From an uncultured Collinsella sp. (GTDB lineage Bacteria; Actinomycetota; Coriobacteriia; Coriobacteriales; Coriobacteriaceae), in contig UQPY01000043.1 of the NCBI GenBank assembly GCA_900542965.1, positions 1 to 15,644 of the forward strand: a stretch of DNA of 15,644 nt. The letters are read 5' to 3'. Of the stretch, positions 1-5,887 are shown in pieces. The notes under the pieces are model-generated. The model worked only from the letters and a program-made list of their open reading frames with translations, had not been told where the DNA came from and did not search any database. A program made the position numbers and the translations under genes. Within the stretch, counting starts at the first letter, position 1. Every line of letters starts with the position of its first letter.

Positions 1-409
1 CCGCCCCCACCGGCTGCTCGAGCCCAGGCAACGTCACGCGCCCCACGCCCACGCCGCCATCGACGGAAACTTCCGGTTCGCGCGCGGGCACGCCCTTGCT
101 GCCCGCAGCACCCGTGCCCGACCCCGCATGTTCCACGCGCGCGTACACGAGCACGCCGTCGGTCACATCGGCATCGTCGCCTGCGTCCTTTCGCACGGCG
201 CACTGGGCGCACCCCTCGCCGATACATGCGTCGACCACGTTCGCCTCGACGGGCAGCCCGCCGGGGGTGACGATCGACACGCGGCCGACGGGCTTTCGTG
301 ACAAGAGCATCTCGCAGGCCGCCTTCGCCGCGAGCGTGGCGCAGCTCCCCGTGGTGTAGCCGCAGCGCAGGCGGGTCGTCCCGGTATATATGTAGTGCTC
401 GAAGGCCAC
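1..409 (-). CDS. cbiD: Cobalt-precorrin-5B C1-methyltransferase CbiD (3' end off window)
   Basis: CbiD methylates C1 of cobalt-precorrin-5B in the anaerobic (early cobalt insertion) route to cobalamin. The 136 visible residues begin VAFEHYIYTGTTRLRCGYTT and carry the family hallmarks: LRCGYTTGSCAT near residues 14-25, VTPGGLPVEANVVDACIGEG at about 50-70, VRKDAGDDADVTDG, and VDGGVGVGRVTLPGLEQPVG at the cut end. The likely start is GTG, one base after the TAG of cbiF, with a GGAAGG-like ribosome site inside the cbiF tail; no in-frame ATG lies nearby. The near overlap indicates one operon with translational coupling. The C-terminal part lies beyond the left edge. Identification is by motif recognition and is very secure; the GTG start is less so. 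Confidence 0.93.
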   Translation of the reverse strand, partial: MAFEHYIYTGTTRLRCGYTTGSCATLAAKAACEMLLSRKPVGRVSIVTPGGLPVEANVVDACIGEGCAQCAVRKDAGDDADVTDGVLVYARVEHAGSGTGAAGSKGVPAREPEVSVDGGVGVGRVTLPGLEQPVGA

Positions 410-410
410 G

Positions 411-1202
411 CTAGCTGCTCGCCTTCCGATACCCTGTGGCAAACGAAGGGTCGTAAAGCTTGCTGCGCTCGTACGACTCCGCTTGCGCGCCGTTGTGCGC
501 AAGCCCGCCGCGAGCTCCGAGCACGCGGCCCACCACCACGAGCGCCGTGCGGTCGATACCCTCTCGCGCGCCCGCATCGGCGAGCGTGCCCACTGTGCAT
601 CGCACCACGCGCTCCTCAGGCCAGGTCGCCTTGTACACGAGCGCCGCCGGCTCGTCGGAACTGCGGCCCGCGGCCAAAAGCTCGGCGGAAAGCTCGGCGA
701 GCATACCCGAGCTCAGGAAGATGACCATAGTCGAGCCGCTTTCCGCCATGGTGCGCATGCCCTCGCCCGCGGGCATGGGGGTGCGCCCGGAAAGCCGCGT
801 GATCACGACCGACTGGCTGATTCCCGGCAGCGTGTATTCCTGGCGAAGCGCCGCCGCGGCACCGCAAAAGCTCGACACGCCGGGCACCACCTCGTAGTCC
901 ACGCCGCGCGCGTCGAGTGCGTCCATCTGCTCCTGGATGGCGCCGTACAGGCACGGGTCGCCCGTGTGCAGGCGCACAACTTCCTCGCCCCGTGCATCCG
1001 CCGCGCACATCACGTCGAGCACTTCCTCCAAGGTCATGTGCGCGCTGTCGTAGACGACGCAGGATTCCTTGCAATCGGCGAGCAGCTCGGGGTTCACAAG
1101 GCTCCCCGCCCAAACGACCACGTCGGCCGCGCGCAGAAGGCGCGCCCCGCGCAGCGTGATAAGGTCGGCGGCGCCCGAGCCTGCGCCAACGATATGAATC
1201 AT
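411..1202 (-). CDS. cbiF: Cobalt-precorrin-4 C11-methyltransferase CbiF
   Basis: This SAM-dependent tetrapyrrole methylase of the anaerobic cobalamin pathway methylates C11 of cobalt-precorrin-4. The 263-residue product has the usual family length. Motifs seen are the N-terminal IVGAGSG loop (residues 4-10), GDPCLYGAIQEQMDAL (81-96), the SAM-binding VVPGVSSF (105-112) and ITRLSGRTPMP (134-144). The set, especially GDPxLYGAIxEQ, fits CbiF/CobM better than CbiH or CbiL. The ATG at 1202 is preceded by a GGGAAGG ribosome site; an in-frame upstream extension to 1346 is rejected because it would translate the leader. It is the first visible gene of a minus-strand operon continuing into cbiD, divergent from the riboswitch-controlled transport genes. 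The cysteine in GDPC replaces a residue that is often serine. Confidence 0.93.
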   Translation of the reverse strand: MIHIVGAGSGAADLITLRGARLLRAADVVVWAGSLVNPELLADCKESCVVYDSAHMTLEEVLDVMCAADARGEEVVRLHTGDPCLYGAIQEQMDALDARGVDYEVVPGVSSFCGAAAALRQEYTLPGISQSVVITRLSGRTPMPAGEGMRTMAESGSTMVIFLSSGMLAELSAELLAAGRSSDEPAALVYKATWPEERVVRCTVGTLADAGAREGIDRTALVVVGRVLGARGGLAHNGAQAESYERSKLYDPSFATGYRKASS

Positions 1203-1262
1203 CCGAGCCTTCCCTTCCCGTTTCTCATCGCAACCGTTTACGCCGCCATTCGCGCAGCGGGC

Positions 1263-1293
1263 AAAACACGGCGCCTGCGCCGGCAATCGGCGC
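1263..1293 (-). promoter_or_regulatory. Possible attenuator-like hairpin pair in the cbiF leader
   Basis: Read on the minus strand, CGGCGC (complement of 1277-1282) can pair upstream with GCGCCG (1288-1293, 5-nt loop). Alternatively it can pair downstream with GCGCCG (1269-1274, tight loop), and that second hairpin is followed by TG and TTTT. Two exclusive hairpins, the later with a short U tract, are the layout of a transcription attenuator ahead of cbiF. The stems are short, and GC-rich DNA produces such pairs by chance. I found no cobalamin-riboswitch core on this strand. The remaining leader, 1203-1262, shows only the cbiF ribosome site. Confidence 0.3.
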
Positions 1294-1333
1294 AAATACG
1301 CAGGCAGGAGGCGCAATGCCGCCCGCCCTGGCT

Positions 1334-1362
1334 TTGACACGTTCACAAGTGCCCACTATCAT
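1334..1362 (+). promoter_or_regulatory. Sigma-70-type promoter of the cbiK transport operon
   Basis: TTGACA (1334-1339) and TATCAT (1357-1362) are separated by exactly 17 bases. This gives a perfect -35 box and a five-of-six -10 box. Transcription would begin near 1369 and run through the cobalamin riboswitch to the chelatase gene at 1661. The -10 box lies inside a perfect small palindrome, ACTATCATAGT (1355-1365), which could be a regulator half-site or coincidence. Confidence 0.75.
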
Positions 1363-1389
1363 AGTAAAAGTTTCGGCAACGAGCATATG

Positions 1390-1548
1390 ACAATCGGATA
1401 AAAGGAAATGACCGGCGCGGCGCCCGCACAGCCCGCGCTGGCTTGCGGAGGGAACCAGGTGGGAATCCTGGGCAAGGGACATTACTGTATAGGACGCGCG
1501 GGCGAACCGCCTCGCGCCCCAAGCCAGACTGCTTCGCCTTTTCCTCAC
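1390..1548 (+). ncRNA. Cobalamin (adenosylcobalamin-type) riboswitch
   Basis: The conserved core elements occur in the right order: GGGAA (1450-1454), GGTGGGAATCC (1458-1468), GGGACATTACTGTAT (1476-1490, matching the family's CACTGT region) and AAGCCAGACTGC (1521-1532, matching AAGCCAGGAGAC-type B12-box ends). AAAAGG (1400-1405) can pair with CCTTTT (1537-1542) to close the outer P1 stem. The element lies 3' of a strong promoter and 5' of an intrinsic terminator and the chelatase/ABC operon. Ligand binding would be expected to reduce expression. Exact ends are approximate. Which cobalamin form is bound cannot be read from the sequence. Confidence 0.9.
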
Positions 1549-1600
1549 GGCATCGCCGTGGCGTTAGCTCCTTGTGAACCCCAAGGGGTGCGCTTTTCTT
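1546..1600 (+). terminator. Riboswitch expression platform: hairpin plus intrinsic terminator
   Basis: A perfect small hairpin, CACGGC-ATC-GCCGTG (1546-1560), follows the riboswitch. Directly after it GCGT-(TA bulge)-GCTCCTTG (1561-1574) pairs with CAAGGGGTGCGC (1582-1593), with some G-U pairs and a 7-nt loop. It is followed by TTTTCTTT (1594-1601). This resembles a rho-independent terminator that would stop transcription before the chelatase gene. A further hairpin, GCTTGT-GCCG-ACAAGC (1603-1618), repeats the CTTGT sequence of the terminator stem, so it could compete for pairing. Confidence 0.7.
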
Positions 1601-1660
1601 TCGCTTGTGCCGACAAGCAACTGTCGCCGGGGGACCGGCAAACCGAAGAAAGGAAAAACC

Positions 1661-2587
1661 ATGTCCGACCAGATGTCACGCCGCGGCTTCATGGGCGCCG
1701 CAGCAACCGGAGCCGTCGCGCTCGCCGGAGTCGTGCTCGCGGGCTGCTCCAACACCTCCGCGAGTTCCGAGAAATCGAGTGAAAAGGAGAAGGCCGTGAA
1801 GCCGGTCATCCTCGTCACGAGCTTCGGCACGAGCTACAACGACTCGCGCCACATCACCATCGGCGCCATCGAAGACGCTATCCGCGAGAAGTACTGGCAG
1901 GACTACGACATCCGCCGCGCCTTCACCGCGCAGATCATCATCGACAAGCTGAAGAAGCGCGACGGCATCACGATCGACAACATGACCGAGGCGCTCGACC
2001 GCTGCGTGGAAGACGGCGTGAAGGAAATCGTCGTGCAGCCGACGCATCTCATGGGTGGCCTGGAATACACCGATGTGAAAGACGAGCTCGACAAGTACGC
2101 CGACAAGTTCGACAAAATCTCGCTCGGCGACCCGCTGCTCACCTCCGACGACGACTACAAGAAGGTGGCCGCAGCCATTAAGGAGAACATGGCGTCCTTC
2201 GACGACGGAAAGACGGCGCTGTGCCTCATGGGCCACGGCACCGAAGCCGATTCCAACGCCGACTATGCCAAGATGCAGGAAGTGTTTAAGAACGAGGGCT
2301 TGACGCAGTTCTTCGTCGGCACTGTCGAGGCTGAGCCGACCTGCGAGGATGTTATCGCCGCCGCGAGCGCCGCAGGCTACAAGAAGGCCGTGCTCGCGCC
2401 GTTCATGGTGGTCGCGGGCGACCACGCGAACAACGACATGGCAGACGAGACCGACCCCGACAGCTGGGCTGCGAAGTTCGTGGCCGCCGGCTTCGAAGTG
2501 ACGTGCCTGCTCCAGGGTCTGGGACAGAACGTCGCGGTCGACGACATCTACGTCTCGCACGTGGACGACGCCATCGCCAAGCTGTAA
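1661..2587 (+). CDS. cbiK: Exported CbiK-type chelatase lipoprotein (sirohydrochlorin cobaltochelatase family)
   Basis: This 308-residue class II chelatase belongs to the CbiK family, which in its cytoplasmic form inserts cobalt into sirohydrochlorin. Here it is exported: the N-terminus has a Tat motif (SRRGFM, residues 6-11), a hydrophobic stretch and a lipobox LAGC with Cys29, followed by a Ser/Glu/Lys linker. The chelatase body starts near residue 48. It shows VTSFGTSYNDSR (52-63), QPTHLMGGLEY (126-136), MGHGTE with His192, TVEAEP (221-226) and GDHANNDM with His255. The spacing of His192 and His255 matches the two metal-binding histidines of CbiK proteins. The start at 1661 follows AAGAAAGGAAAAACC. 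First gene of the riboswitch-controlled operon. Known relatives in periplasm or at the surface include Desulfovibrio CbiK-P and Porphyromonas IhtB; the latter was proposed to act on haem. Whether this protein inserts, removes or only carries metal is unknown. Confidence 0.88.
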   Translation: MSDQMSRRGFMGAAATGAVALAGVVLAGCSNTSASSEKSSEKEKAVKPVILVTSFGTSYNDSRHITIGAIEDAIREKYWQDYDIRRAFTAQIIIDKLKKRDGITIDNMTEALDRCVEDGVKEIVVQPTHLMGGLEYTDVKDELDKYADKFDKISLGDPLLTSDDDYKKVAAAIKENMASFDDGKTALCLMGHGTEADSNADYAKMQEVFKNEGLTQFFVGTVEAEPTCEDVIAAASAAGYKKAVLAPFMVVAGDHANNDMADETDPDSWAAKFVAAGFEVTCLLQGLGQNVAVDDIYVSHVDDAIAKL

Positions 2588-2596
2588 ACTCGCCGC

Positions 2597-2669
2597 GCAC
2601 GGGGGCGCCGGTCGCGTCCCCGTGCAACGGGCATGCGCCTTCCCCGACCGACGGCGCATGCCCGTTGCA
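2597..2669 (+). repeat. Two adjacent strong inverted repeats between cbiK and the next lipoprotein gene
   Basis: GCACGGGG (2597-2604) pairs with CCCCGTGC (2618-2625). Overlapping it by two bases, GCAACGGGCATGCGCC (2624-2639) pairs perfectly with GGCGCATGCCCGTTGC (2653-2668) across a 13-nt loop, and T2623/A2669 add one more pair. No T tract follows, so this is not a classic terminator. It more likely protects the cbiK message end, marks a processing site or reduces read-through to the next gene at 2733. Confidence 0.85.
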
Positions 2670-2732
2670 TTCGCATCCCGCCCGCCCACCGCACGGCGCG
2701 GGCGGTCGAAGCGATTGAAAGGAACCCCCTCC

Positions 2733-3266
2733 ATGTTGAAGAAAACCCTCGCCTTCGCCCTGTCAGCGGCGCTTTTTGCGTTCCCGCTCGCCGGCTGCGG
2801 CGGAAATTCAATCGACAGCGCAAAGGCAAGCGATGCCGATTCCCAGGAAAAGACCGAACAGGCGGCCGATGCGCCCGAGGGCGCAAGCGCTGCCCCCATC
2901 ACCGCCGACAAGGTGGCCGACGGCACCTATCCGATCACCGTAGATTCCAGCTCGAACATGTTCAGGATTGTGGACGCCCAGCTCATCGTGGAAAACGGCT
3001 CCATGCACTGCGTGATGACGCTTTCCGGCACGGGCTACGGCAAGCTCTTCATGGGCACGGGCGACGAGGCTGCCGCCGCGAGCGAGGCCGACTTCATCCC
3101 CTATGTGGAAAACGCAGAAGGCAAGTACACCTACGACGTGCCCGTTGAAGCGCTCGACGAGGACACCGCCTGCGCCGCGTGGAGTATTAGAAAAGAGCAG
3201 TGGTACGACCGCACGCTCGTGTTCGAATCCGCTGGCGTCGATCTGCGCGCCGACGCACTGAAGTAA
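2733..3266 (+). CDS. Small lipoprotein with NEAT-like beta-rich domain (putative ligand-binding)
   Basis: This 177-residue predicted lipoprotein has the signal MLKKTLAFALSAALFAFPLA, lipobox LAGC and lipidated Cys22, then a Ser/Ala/Glu-rich linker to about residue 50. The mature domain (about 55-165) looks like a beta sandwich. It opens VADGTYPITVDSS, continues GYGKLFMGTG and ends YTYDVPVEALDED, AAWSIRKEQWYDRTLVFES. The same layout, Y-x-V strand, Y(D/G)K before a glycine, (F/Y)x(I/V)PV-x-LDED and a closing TL-(V/H)F-ES/DS strand, recurs in the N-terminal domain of the next gene's product. By context it binds a metal complex or tetrapyrrole, or hands cargo between chelatase and solute-binding protein. 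This is inference; I know no assigned function. GAAAGGAA at 2716-2723 supports the ATG at 2733. The next gene starts four bases after this stop. Confidence 0.8.
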   Translation: MLKKTLAFALSAALFAFPLAGCGGNSIDSAKASDADSQEKTEQAADAPEGASAAPITADKVADGTYPITVDSSSNMFRIVDAQLIVENGSMHCVMTLSGTGYGKLFMGTGDEAAAASEADFIPYVENAEGKYTYDVPVEALDEDTACAAWSIRKEQWYDRTLVFESAGVDLRADALK

Positions 3267-3270
3267 CGCC

Positions 3271-4842
3271 ATGCGGTCGATTCTTCCCAAGGGGGAAAGC
3301 AGGAAGCGTCGCAGCATCGCGGTGCGCGCGATCGCCTGCGTTCTCGTCGCCCTGCTCGCGCTTCCCTTCGCGGGGTGCAGTGCGAGCCCGAACGCGACCG
3401 GTGCCACGACGGGCTCTCAGGAATACACTGTGAGTGTCTCGCTTTCCGGCGGGTCAGGGCGCGCAAGCATCGCCTCACCAACCACAATTGTGAAGGATGG
3501 CGACACCTACACCGCGACCATCACCTGGTCGAGTTCGAACTACGACAAGATGACCGTCGACGGCGTGGACTACGCGCCCATAAACGACGGCGGCAACTCC
3601 ACGTTCGAGATACCCGTCACGCTCGACGAGGACATCGCCGTGTCGGCCGAGACCGTCGCCATGTCGACGCCGCACACCATCGACTACACGCTCCACTTCG
3701 ACTCATCCACCATGAAGGAGAAATCGGGCGACGATGCAAGCGGCGACTCCCCCGCGGGAACGGCTTCAAGCGCCGCGGCCGACTTCCACAACCCAGATTT
3801 GGGCTGCGGCTGGGAGCCGACGGGGACGCTTCAGCTTGAATACGCCAAGCACTTCACTGTCGACGAGTTCGAAGGCGGCTTGCGACTTATCTGCGTTTCG
3901 AACGGGGAGCGCTTCCTCGTGGTACCGCAAGATGCGAAGGTACCTGATGGGTTGAGCTCTGACATCGCGGTCATAAGGCGCCCCGCCGACAAGGTGTACC
4001 TCGTGTCGTCGGCGACGATGTGCCTGGTCGACGCGCTCGATGCGAACGACAATATCTTCATGTCGGGCACGAAGGCCGACGATTGCTCGGTCGCGGGCTT
4101 CAAAAGCGCGCTCGAAAGTGGGGCGATCGCCTACGGCGGCAAGTACAGCGCGCCCGACTACGAGCGAATATCGGCCTCGGGCTGCACGCTCGCCATCGAG
4201 AACACCATGATCAACCACACACCCGATGTGAAGGAAAAGCTGCAGAAGCTCGGACTCGTCGTGCTCACCGAACAGTCGTCGAGCGAGCCCGAAGCACTCG
4301 GGCGCGTCGAGTGGATTAAGCTTTTCGGCGTCCTGTTCGACAAGGAAGACGAGGCCGCGCACCTGTTCAACGAGCAGAAGGCCCGCGTCGAGCAAACGTC
4401 GAGGCTTGCGTCGTCAGGTAAAACCGTGGCGTATTTCTACATTAACTCGAACGGGGCCGCCGTCACGCGGCGGGCGGGCGACTACGTGGCGCAGATGATC
4501 GAGCTTGCAGGCGGCAACTACGCGCTCGATGACGCGCAGACGGCGTCGACGTCAGGTTCGTCAGTAACGCTCGAAATGGAGCGCTTCTACGCGACGGCGA
4601 AGGATGCCGACATCATCGTCTACAACGGCACCATCGACGAATCGGTTGCCACCTTGAACGACTTTGTAGGCAAAAACGCGCTATTGTCGCAGTTCAAAGC
4701 CGTGAAGAACGGCAACGTCTGGGTCACAAGCGCCGACATGTACCAGCAGATGACTTCTACCGCCGACATTATCGATGAGCTGCACGGGGCGTTCACCGGC
4801 GATGACGCGAGCGACTTCCATTATCTGAGGAAGCTCGGCTAG
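3271..4842 (+). CDS. ABC transporter solute-binding lipoprotein with N-terminal beta-rich domain
   Basis: A 523-residue surface lipoprotein: basic N-terminus, membrane segment at about 17-35, lipobox FAGC with Cys36. Residues about 51-148 form a NEAT-like beta domain (EYTVSVSLSGGSGRASI, SSNYDKMTVDG, STFEIPVTLDED, TIDYTLHFDS). After a Gly/Ser/Ala linker, residues about 176-523 are a periplasmic-binding-protein-2 type domain of the iron/cobalamin class. Its segments include LEYAKHFTVDEF, PADKVYLVSSATMCLVDAL, YGGKYSAPDYERI, AIENTMINHTPDVKEKLQKL and ALGRVEWIKLFGVLFDKE. It is the capture component for the permease and ATPase downstream. The four-base gaps on both sides indicate tight operon coupling. 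The ribosome site is weak (GAAG), suggesting coupling to the preceding gene. Substrate is unknown; riboswitch control and chelatase linkage favour cobalt-tetrapyrrole cargo, but the class also carries ferric siderophores and haem. Confidence 0.85.
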   Translation: MRSILPKGESRKRRSIAVRAIACVLVALLALPFAGCSASPNATGATTGSQEYTVSVSLSGGSGRASIASPTTIVKDGDTYTATITWSSSNYDKMTVDGVDYAPINDGGNSTFEIPVTLDEDIAVSAETVAMSTPHTIDYTLHFDSSTMKEKSGDDASGDSPAGTASSAAADFHNPDLGCGWEPTGTLQLEYAKHFTVDEFEGGLRLICVSNGERFLVVPQDAKVPDGLSSDIAVIRRPADKVYLVSSATMCLVDALDANDNIFMSGTKADDCSVAGFKSALESGAIAYGGKYSAPDYERISASGCTLAIENTMINHTPDVKEKLQKLGLVVLTEQSSSEPEALGRVEWIKLFGVLFDKEDEAAHLFNEQKARVEQTSRLASSGKTVAYFYINSNGAAVTRRAGDYVAQMIELAGGNYALDDAQTASTSGSSVTLEMERFYATAKDADIIVYNGTIDESVATLNDFVGKNALLSQFKAVKNGNVWVTSADMYQQMTSTADIIDELHGAFTGDDASDFHYLRKLG

Positions 4843-4846
4843 CACC

Positions 4847-5887
4847 ATGAGAAGCCGACTTTCCATGACATACGACGAATCGGGGCGCGCCGCGCGGTGT
4901 CGCGTCGTGACGGCGCTGCTCGCCGTTGCCCTCATCGTGCTCGTCGGGGCCAACCTGTGCATCGGGAGCGTGCTCGTGCCCGCAGACCACATCCCCGGCA
5001 TCCTTTCGGGCGGCGCGGCCAATTCCATGGAAAGCCAAGTCATCTGGGAGATTCGCCTGCCGCGTGTGCTTTCAGCCGTGCTTCTCGGCGGGGCGCTTTC
5101 CCTCTCCGGGTTCCTGCTGCAGACGTTTTTCAACAACCCCATCGCCGACCCGTTCATCTTGGGCGTCTCCTCGGGCGCAAAGTTCGTCGTCGCGCTTACG
5201 ATGATCGTACTTCTGGGCGCGAACCAGGCCATGTCCTCGCCGGCCATGGTGGTCGCAGCGTTTCTGGGCTCGCTTATCACCATCGGCTTCGTGCTCCTCA
5301 TCGCACGGCGCATAAGTTCCATGGCCATGCTCATCGTGGCGGGCGTCATGGTGGGATACATCTGCTCGGCGGCGACGAACTTCCTCATCGCCTTCGCCGA
5401 CGACCAGTCCATCGTGAACCTGCACAACTGGTCTTTGGGTAGCTTCTCGGGTTCGAGCTGGGACGACGTCGCGGTCATCGCGGTCGTGGTGATCACCGTG
5501 AGCGCATGCGTATTCGCGATATCGAAGCCCCTTTCCGCCTTCCAGCTGGGAGAAGCCTACGCGAAAAGCGTCGGCGTGAACGTCGCACGCTTCCGCGTGG
5601 TGCTCGTCCTTCTAGCGAGCATGCTCTCCGCCTGCGTGACCGCGTTCGCTGGTCCGGTGTCGTTCGTAGGCATCGCGGTTCCGCATCTCGTTAAGTCGGC
5701 GCTGAAGTCGTCGAAGCCCATCCGAGTGATTCCTGCGTGCTTCTTGGGAGGCGCCATCTTCTGCGCGGGCTGCGATTTGATCGCGCGCACGCTGTTTTCC
5801 CCCGTCGAGCTTTCCATCAGCGCCGTCACCGCCATCTTCGGCGCGCCGGTGGTTATCGCACTCATGTTGAAGAAGCGGGTGAGGTAG
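4847..5887 (+). CDS. FecCD/BtuC-type ABC transporter permease
   Basis: This 346-residue polytopic membrane protein belongs to the family that moves siderophores, haem and cobalamin. Recognisable segments are IWEIRLPRVLSAVLLGGALS (about 65-85) and LSGFLLQTFFNNPIADPFILG, the family's GxxxQxxxxNPLAxPxxLG region. VSFVGIAVPHLVK (in the FVGLxxPHxxR position, contacting the ATPase) and FSPVELSISAVTAIFGAPVV at the C-terminus complete the set. The expected multiple hydrophobic helices are visible throughout. It starts four bases after the solute-binding gene and ends with TAG directly abutting the ATPase ATG. A second Met at residue 7 is an alternative start. Only one permease gene is present, so the channel is presumably a homodimer. 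Confidence 0.92.
   Translation: MRSRLSMTYDESGRAARCRVVTALLAVALIVLVGANLCIGSVLVPADHIPGILSGGAANSMESQVIWEIRLPRVLSAVLLGGALSLSGFLLQTFFNNPIADPFILGVSSGAKFVVALTMIVLLGANQAMSSPAMVVAAFLGSLITIGFVLLIARRISSMAMLIVAGVMVGYICSAATNFLIAFADDQSIVNLHNWSLGSFSGSSWDDVAVIAVVVITVSACVFAISKPLSAFQLGEAYAKSVGVNVARFRVVLVLLASMLSACVTAFAGPVSFVGIAVPHLVKSALKSSKPIRVIPACFLGGAIFCAGCDLIARTLFSPVELSISAVTAIFGAPVVIALMLKKRVR

Noticed and set aside
483..1337. Long plus-strand open frame opposite cbiF
   Set aside because: It is a shadow frame of a GC-rich gene: its product has no recognisable domain, is Arg/His/Ala-rich, and cbiF on the other strand is unmistakable.
1676..2926. Minus-strand open frame of over 400 codons opposite the chelatase gene
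   Set aside because: It crosses two real plus-strand genes and their hairpins, has a biased composition and shows no family motif.
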